Below the pieces are notes generated by a model. It was given only the letters and a program-made list of their open reading frames with translations. It was not told the DNA's origin and did no database searches. From the NCBI GenBank assembly GCA_933228895.1, contig OW121847.1, positions 128,878,350-128,942,349 on the forward strand: a DNA stretch of 64,000 bases, given 5' to 3'. Position numbers and translations under genes: made by a program. The first letter of the stretch is position 1. Each line of letters opens with the position of its first letter. Of the stretch, positions 58,285-64,000 are shown one piece after another. This DNA comes from Platycnemis pennipes (Eukaryota; Arthropoda; Insecta; Odonata; Platycnemididae).

Positions 58285-59290
58285 TTGCCAGTATCAAGCT
58301 TGCAAATTCAAACTTGAATCAAGCTTGCAAATTCAAACTTGAATCAAGCTTGCCAATATCAAGCTTGACATTGCAAGGGAAAGTCTAGCTGGACCGTCTT
58401 TAAGAATGCAAGTCAGTGTCAGTTTAAGAACTGACGGTATCTTTGGAGGCATACCATCACTATGCCTCCTCGCTCAAAGTTTTTGGAGATGGAGTTGAAG
58501 ATAATTTAAAATGCAATTTGTTTCTTTCGTTGAGAAGCCGAGAAATGTGGGGACAAAAGCTATCTCTCTTATCGCTGATTTTATTTAGGTGAATACTGCA
58601 ACTTATAGACTTTTATTCAAAAATAGGCAAGGATATTTTTTCTGTGCATACTAGAGAAATTTTCTCGTGTGGTGTTTGGTACGCGCGGTACCTATGGCAG
58701 CTTACAACTCAGTAACCTCGAGCAGCTTATCTCTTCTGGCCGAAAGTCCTGACATGTGGAGCTCACTTTCCGAAATAAATAAATACATACATGTTGAAAG
58801 CATATCTAATTCTCCCAATTTGTTAAGTCATTTCACACGTGCTAATTTTCAAACGGGAAGAATACTGTCAAAACGAGCTAAATTTCCGACTTCTGCAAGC
58901 TGAGATAGTGCATGTTTTTAAAATTTGTCGTAATGTAACTGTTAACTGAATAATCTATTTTAAACTTCGTTTATTCTAAGATAAATATATGTTCCATATC
59001 TTATGCGAAGAAAAGAGAAGTGGCTTTTCGTGTTTATCTTCAAGTGGGCATCAAAGTTAAACTTGCTTCCCGGAACTTGAAAAATATGCGGCGTTTTTAT
59101 CTGTCTCGGTTGAAAAATTAATTAATATAACCAACTAAAAATATATTTTTGACATTATTAAATGTATAAATAAACAAGATTTAGTTCGATATACTTTATT
59201 TTAAAATTGAACCACCCATGTTTGAGATATTGACCTTCAAACTCAGGGGATGGAATTTTACAACGGACATTAATCTAAAATATCTACACA
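58285..59290 (+). repeat. Dispersed repeat with conserved short ORF, copy B, next to AAGCTTG units
   Basis: The stretch 58290-58375 has five CAAGCTTG-like units. The sequence 58393-59290 is the inverted copy of 33330-34210. The open frame 58667-58903 (78 codons, plus strand) matches the one at 33691-33924, sharing AYNSVTSSSLSLL and INKYIHVESISNS. It has no recognised domain. Confidence 0.7.
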
Positions 59291-59324
59291 CCCAAACCAT
59301 CTTAATCCCTCATATCTTTCAAGT

Positions 59325-59890
59325 AGTGATGGGGCGAATCCAAAATCTGATCGAATCCTAATCCCAAATCCTAATCCTCCTCAATTTCATTAAATTCAAA
59401 TATTCCTTTTATCTGTTAATTGTTAAATAATGCTTCCTTCCTCGTGAATTCTGTCATTAAACCCAATTGAAGCCGAATCTTATTTCTTAAAGTAAATAAA
59501 ATATGAATAATGGTCATATAGTCCCCACTCAATGAAATTAAGGACATGTCCAAAGGCAAATATAAAGAATGGGTAATTTCAAAAGTAAATCAAACTTTAA
59601 TTTTTCTTAAATAAAATTGAAAATTCAATGAAAACATTAAAAGTTTTTGTTTAGAAAATGCAGCATTTTCACTCTGTCAGCATGTAATCGATTTCCTTTT
59701 TTATCCACCAAATTTTCCAGCATTACTGAAGGCTTTTTCTGAAAATACTGTTGCTGGAAGAATGAAGAGGAACTTTTTTGTTAGAATTTTCAAATTGGGG
59801 AATTTCAAAGAATTCATATGTAGACAAGAATTAATAGTAGACTTGCACTGATACCTGTGGCTGATACTGATAATGTGGCTGATACTGATA
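59325..59890 (-). pseudogene. hAT transposase C-terminal fragment, inverted copy
   Basis: The left end TAGTGATGGGGCGAATCCAA is a hAT-type terminus. On the minus strand the dimerisation motif reads FILPATVFSEKAFSNAGKF (about 59775-59715). It is the inverted counterpart of 31060-31672 and lies directly beside the 58393-59290 repeat, hinting that both belong to one longer element. Confidence 0.72.
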
Positions 59891-60067
59891 AATGAAAAAA
59901 GAGAGATGTTTTTGATTTTGACTGTTGGAAAAGAAGAGAAATGGCAGTACTCGATTTTGTATGTAGATTTTTCAAAGAAAATGAAGAAAAGGGAAATTTT
60001 GAGCCTAACTTGAAGGGAGGAAATTCCAACTCTACACTGACAACTCATCCCTTAATGGGTAAATTAA

Positions 60068-61003
60068 GTGGCTGGAACAAAATCGAAATTGATGCGTTGG
60101 TCATTGATACTAGGAGACTTTGACTTTGACATTTGTCATGTCCCTGGATCGAGTAATCAAGCAGCTGATTGTCTGTCAATAAATCCTGTGACTGAACCAA
60201 ATTCAGACAGAGAACTAGTGGAGAGGGAAGTTCCAGATTTACGGAAAAGGAAAGACGACTTACCTGTTCTTATGGCTGTTACTGGTGAAAGGAAACCTTT
60301 GTATATGGACATTATTAGGAGATGGCAGAGTAATGATGGGGCCTGTAAAAAGATGAAATAATGGATTGGCAAACGTAGCACTGATAGCAGAAGTGTTTCT
60401 CCTGCTTTAAAGATGTGTTATAAGAATCTCCGTCTCGAGAACGATGTTCTTTTATGTGTCTCCCATCTCTCGGATCTGTCACCGGTGCCTATGGTGCCAA
60501 GATCTGAAGCTAGAGCCATATTAGAGAAGTTGGACGATGGGCCTGAAGCTGGTCATCCCGGGCAGGAGGAAACATACTTATCGATTCGTCGGCAGTTCTT
60601 CTGGGTGCATATGTGCCAAGACATTAAAAGGTATGTACAAGATTGTCCAGTATGTGCATGCAACAAGGCGAGCAACCAGAAGGCCAGGACGAGCTCAAGA
60701 GGAAGACGACCACATCGACCCTGGGAAGTTTTGGCTCTAGACCTGATGGGACCTTATCTTCAGACGGCACGTTGGAAGACTGGTATCCTGGTTGTCATCG
60801 ATTTGTTCACCAGGTGGGTGGAAGCCTTTGCTATACCCAAGGCAACTTCAGGACGAGTACTCAATCTTCTGAAGACTGAGGTATTCAGTCGGTATGGTTA
60901 TCCCAGATGTCTTCTCACCGACAACGGATCTCAGTTCACTTCAAGGCAGTGGGCTCAAGCATTAGAGGTATGGGGAATTGAACACTGGACTAGCACAAGA
61001 TAG
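60068..61003 (+). pseudogene. Ty3/gypsy retrotransposon fragment: RNase H end and integrase
   Basis: From about 60092 the frame reads LMRWSLILGDFDFDICHVPG then SSNQAADCLS, the end of a Ty3-type RNase H. After one stop (60359) the integrase zinc-binding part follows (AGHPGQEETYLSIRRQFFW, DIKRYVQDCPVC). The first His of the HHCC finger seems to be replaced (LDDGPEAGH). The core has ALDLMGPY and LLTDNGSQFTSRQW with two catalytic Asp residues. The element is cut at about 60995, before the catalytic Glu, where Penelope-like sequence on the opposite strand begins. LTRs are absent. Confidence 0.85.
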
Positions 61004-61315
61004 GCGTCGTCTTGAATATGGCTGGCAATTTTGTCCAAGTAATCTTCTTTCGCCATCGTGACCGTGCAATTGCCTTTGTCAGCTGAAAGGATAACTAAAT
61101 TTTCCGCTTCCCTTATTTCTTTGATCGCCCTCCTCTCTTCCCTGCTTAGGTTGGGCTTTGGTGGTTTCGCCTTGAGCAGGATGTGTCCCACTTCTTCCCT
61201 GATTTCGTCTGCTTCTGGTTTGTTAAGTTTGCGTATGGCGTCTTCCACTCCTGTAATGATCTCTTCCATGGGAGGGTTTCGCTTTCCACCGAGTTGCTCA
61301 GAGAGAAGAAGATAA
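60993..61315 (-). pseudogene. Penelope-like element reverse transcriptase N-terminal region (inverted part)
   Basis: The minus-strand frame reads EEIITGVEDAIRKLNKPEAD, KPPKPNLSREERRAIKEIRE and NLVILSADKGNCTVTM then KEDYLDKI, the region just before and including the start of the Penelope-like reverse transcriptase (the ADKG motif). It is truncated at about 60993 by the junction with Ty3 sequence. It lies head to head with the plus-strand endonuclease part that starts about 60 bp away. Confidence 0.82.
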
Positions 61316-61377
61316 ACGAGTTTTGGCCTTGAGCAGGACCAATGAGACTACTACTATGAGGGAATAGAATGATGCCA

Positions 61378-61829
61378 CTTTCACCATGACCCCATACGTT
61401 GGCAGAACCACTGAAAAAATATCCAGGACTCTTGCCAGATATAACGTCCTGACCAAATACACCTGCGTCACTAAGACAAGGGACATTTTGTGCAGAGGTA
61501 AAGACTTAATGCCGATGGAAGAGCAGAGCAGCATATACGAGGTCCAATGTGATTTTGGGAAGGCCTACATTGGGCAAACCTCAAGAGCCTTAAAGACCCG
61601 TATTCAAGAACACAGGAGAGCGACAAACAACAGACAACCTCGCCTTTCAGCCATCGTGGATCACTTTTGGGAAGACCCGGCACAGAACATCAATTTTGAT
61701 GGAGCCAAGCTGATCAAGACTGAAAAACACTATTTCCCAAGGCTCATACGCGAGGCAATCAAAACGGCCAAAAACCCCAACAATTTTAACAGAGAGGATA
61801 GCTATAAGCTGTCGTATAGCAGCGGTTGA
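61378..61829 (+). pseudogene. Penelope-like element GIY-YIG endonuclease part
   Basis: The frame reads PYVGRTTEKISRTLARYNV, a stretch before the domain, then SIYEVQCDFGKAYIGQTSRA with the paired GIY-like (SIY) and YIG motifs. TRIQEHRRATNNRQ and FPRLIREAIKTAKNPNNFN (the conserved end) follow. The frame is open for 148 codons but the reverse transcriptase core is absent, so it cannot act alone. It ends at a stop just after YKLSY. Confidence 0.85.
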
Positions 61830-61989
61830 ATTAATTTCCAGACCACTACTTACAATTTATTGTTTCTTTTCTTTATTTTCTACGGAAGATATGCATACAA
61901 AATCGAGAACAGCCTTTCTCTTCTTTTCCTACAGTAATAATCAACAATAACTCTCTTTTTTTGTTTTCTCCATGGCAACCTCGAGACTA

Positions 61990-62460
61990 AAAGGTATTGA
62001 GGGTACCTCGAGAGCCTTAAAGACCTGTATTCAAGAACACAGGAGAGCGACAAACAACAGACAACCTTGCCTTTCAGCCATCGTGGATCACTTTTGGGAA
62101 GACCCGGCACAGAACATCAATTTTGATGGAGCCAAGCTGATCAAGACTGAAAAACACTATTTCCCAAGGCTCATACGCGAGGCAATTGAAATGGCCAAAA
62201 ACCCCAACAATTTTAACAGAGAGGATAGCTATAAGCTCTCCCATACTTGGAAGCACCTAATTGAAAAAACCAGTCAAACAGCCAATGAAAATGCACCCAC
62301 TTGAACATTAGAGCGCAGAAGTAAATGGTATATAAGACGGTAAAAATCTGCTATGATACACTTCAGACCTGAACACACGAACTGAAACGTTGGTGAAACT
62401 GTTGTCACCTCAGAATGGACACACACAGAAGAAATCCTGAAACGAATGGATCCTCAAGTT
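61990..62460 (+). pseudogene. Duplicated GIY-YIG segment and 3' end of the Penelope-like element
   Basis: Positions 62010-62240 repeat 61581-61811 with only a handful of substitutions. Here the copy continues to the natural C-terminus (SHTWKHLIEKTSQTANENAP, stop at 62304). The GIY and YIG motifs are missing from this copy. Downstream, CTGAACACACGAACTGAAACGTTGG is similar to the CTGA...GAAACG ends of other Penelope-like elements. Confidence 0.82.
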
Positions 62461-62464
62461 ATTG

Positions 62465-64000
62465 TTCCGATTAATGGAGGTGAAATAAGATTGGACATTT
62501 CAGGTTAAGGGATATTTTGATTTATGTTTCATGTCTGGGATGTATAGGTTGTTTGTTTTTCTGCTCCATTGTTTTATGGGGTAATATTTCTCCAATTCAC
62601 TGTTGTGTATGTCCCAAACTAGTAGGCATCAGTTTTTTTATGAGGGTAATAACATTAACCCTCCATGTCTCATGCCCTATTTATGAACATGAGAGCTCGC
62701 GTGGGGTGTTTCTGACACCCCACTCGTTTTTTTCACCTTCTTCAATTGTATAGTCCTATTTTGCTACAATTTCTGCTCTTTTTAAACATTGTCGTATCTC
62801 CTGCTAATATTCGTTAGTTAGATGTCAATAATAGTTGCATAGGGGTAACTTGGTGTAGGTACTTTTGTGAATTTTCATAAGGATTTGAAATACAAAAGAA
62901 TCGGTTGTCGATATAATTAGTAAAAATTTCAAACTAATGGCTGTAATCTAATTAAAACAATAATTATTTCATTCATTTAACTTTACAAATTACAATACCT
63001 GGCTAAATAATTGGAAAGGTTACTTCGTTTCATTATTATGGTGGCTATATCATCATAAACGATCTTCTCGAACATAAAATACCTTAGACACATATGACCA
63101 GAAAATAATTACTCTGTTTAATATTTGAGTAACTTTTTCATTCCATACACGTTTAGGTATCAATTTATGATAATTTGATGGAACAAACGGTTTTGAGATT
63201 TGCGATTTGCCTGCTTTAGAGCTTATTGAAATGAATGAATGCTGATGATTAGGGTTTTTGTTACATCTATTAAAACGATCAAATAATATGCTAAGTTATG
63301 AATAAGGATTTTTAGAAATGTGTTTGAAGAAACTTTATTTTAATCACTGGCTGCTTCAAGTGGGAGAATTCTGAATAATCTTCTAGTCAATAAATGCCAA
63401 AGGTGCCAGGGAAAAGCTGCATCTTTTCGGAAATTAAGCATAGACCTACAAGCGATCGGAAAATCTGGACTACTCCTTGCATTGTTTAATTCTCACGCCA
63501 CTGATTGCGTCCTCGTATGTGATGTCGATGACTGACCATCTCGGTCTTTCGTCATGACACACGCCAGGCTTGGGGGAAGACAGGGAAAGTCTGGCAAATT
63601 CCAAAGCAAGGAGGGTGAAAACCCCTCTACGCACCCAAGACTGGAAGCAGTAAAAAGCTTTCACAAACGAAGTGGGGGTAGACGGAGGGGGGATATGTAG
63701 AGAGATTTGCACCACTCTCCTTCTTACCCACTCTCCCGCAGAAAGAGTTGAGAAGAAAAATTATCTTTCCCTTGCACACAGCCGAGTCAGAGTCATTCAG
63801 ATTTTGGAAATGTTTTGGGCAAAGGCCAGAAAGGACTCGGGAAAAGGACTTCCCTGCTCTCTTTGCTGAGAGGTTTACCCTACGATAAATTCTTTGGTTC
63901 TGGCGGTCACTGTAACCAAGTAAAGGAGAAGTTTCCTCCATTTCAGCAATTCGAATATGAATTTTGGCTTCTCTAAACAAGACTTTTCTTTGTTACTTTG
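62465..64000. other. Right edge; no confident gene, possible LINE trace at 63470-63640
   Basis: AT-rich sequence follows the Penelope-like element. On the minus strand at about 63600-63470 PGVCHDERPRWSVIDITYED faintly recalls the end of a LINE endonuclease (R-x-S-V-I-D-V-T), but the flanks do not support it well. The open frame 63627-63980 on the same strand has no recognised domain. I did not find the missing MMD exon(s) here. Confidence 0.3.

Noticed and set aside
55194..64000. Search for the last MMD exon(s)
   Set aside because: No sequence matching the last two PAQR helices or the final histidine cluster was found, so they are taken to be outside the window.

Overview
The window looks like one piece of an animal nuclear genome, most likely an insect or other arthropod. 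It is AT-rich, has no bacterial-style gene packing, and holds two conserved host genes whose exons sit in very long introns filled with decayed mobile elements. Species cannot be read from the sequence. The arthropod guess rests on the mix of Penelope-like elements, RTE-like and CR1/Jockey-like LINEs, Copia, Ty3, hAT, pogo/Tigger and Tc1-like elements.

Host genes. Two genes diverge from a shared 2.2 kb interval (2936-5124). To the left, on the minus strand, are the first two coding exons of a WIPI2/Atg18a-type autophagy PROPPIN (2799-2935 and 2313-2395); the rest lies off the left edge. To the right, on the plus strand, is a PAQR-family gene of the MMD type (monocyte to macrophage differentiation factor). 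Its coding exons are 5125-5183, 19026-19113, 41980-42152 and 54941-55193. All splice sites are GT-AG and the phases fit (2, 0, 2). About 190 residues are covered; the C-terminal exon(s) were not found and probably lie beyond 64000. Everything from 5184 to the right edge is therefore intronic (or possibly 3') sequence of this gene.

Intron 1 (5184-19025) holds a chimeric RTE-like LINE/Penelope-like fragment (about 5975-7450), a 3.8 kb DNA transposon with about 373 bp terminal inverted repeats and an intron-containing DDE transposase remnant (10594-14391), a SINE-like fragment (about 15.0 kb), and a foldback-like element with TGATCA-rich arrays at its ends (16408-18572).

Intron 2 (19114-41979) starts with a 5'-truncated Copia element (19555-28530, minus strand). 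It is interrupted by four insertions: a palindrome, a near-full-length LINE, a pogo-like element and a tRNA-derived SINE, each with matching target duplications. Then come Penelope-like 3' fragments, a hAT C-terminal fragment, and a pogo/Tigger (jerky-type) element (32653-38815) that contains a 4.6 kb hAT-type insertion (33078-37637), which itself contains an AAGCTT-rich foldback element (34296-35715).

Intron 3 (42153-54940) has a 190 bp pogo-like MITE, an 85 bp minisatellite, a Tc1/IS630-like (DDE_3) transposase split by a hAT-like MITE that carries a pogo-like MITE, and an internally deleted Copia copy with a probable LTR. The right end (55194-64000) has a large composite palindrome, an AACTNGTT-rich tract, inverted copies of repeats seen at 31-34 kb, a truncated Ty3/gypsy fragment, and a Penelope-like element with an inverted 5' part and a duplicated GIY-YIG region.

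No intact autonomous element, rRNA, functional tRNA gene or CRISPR array was found. The most unusual signals are the foldback-like elements whose ends are arrays of a short palindrome, a different one in each element, and the layered nested insertions with readable target duplications.
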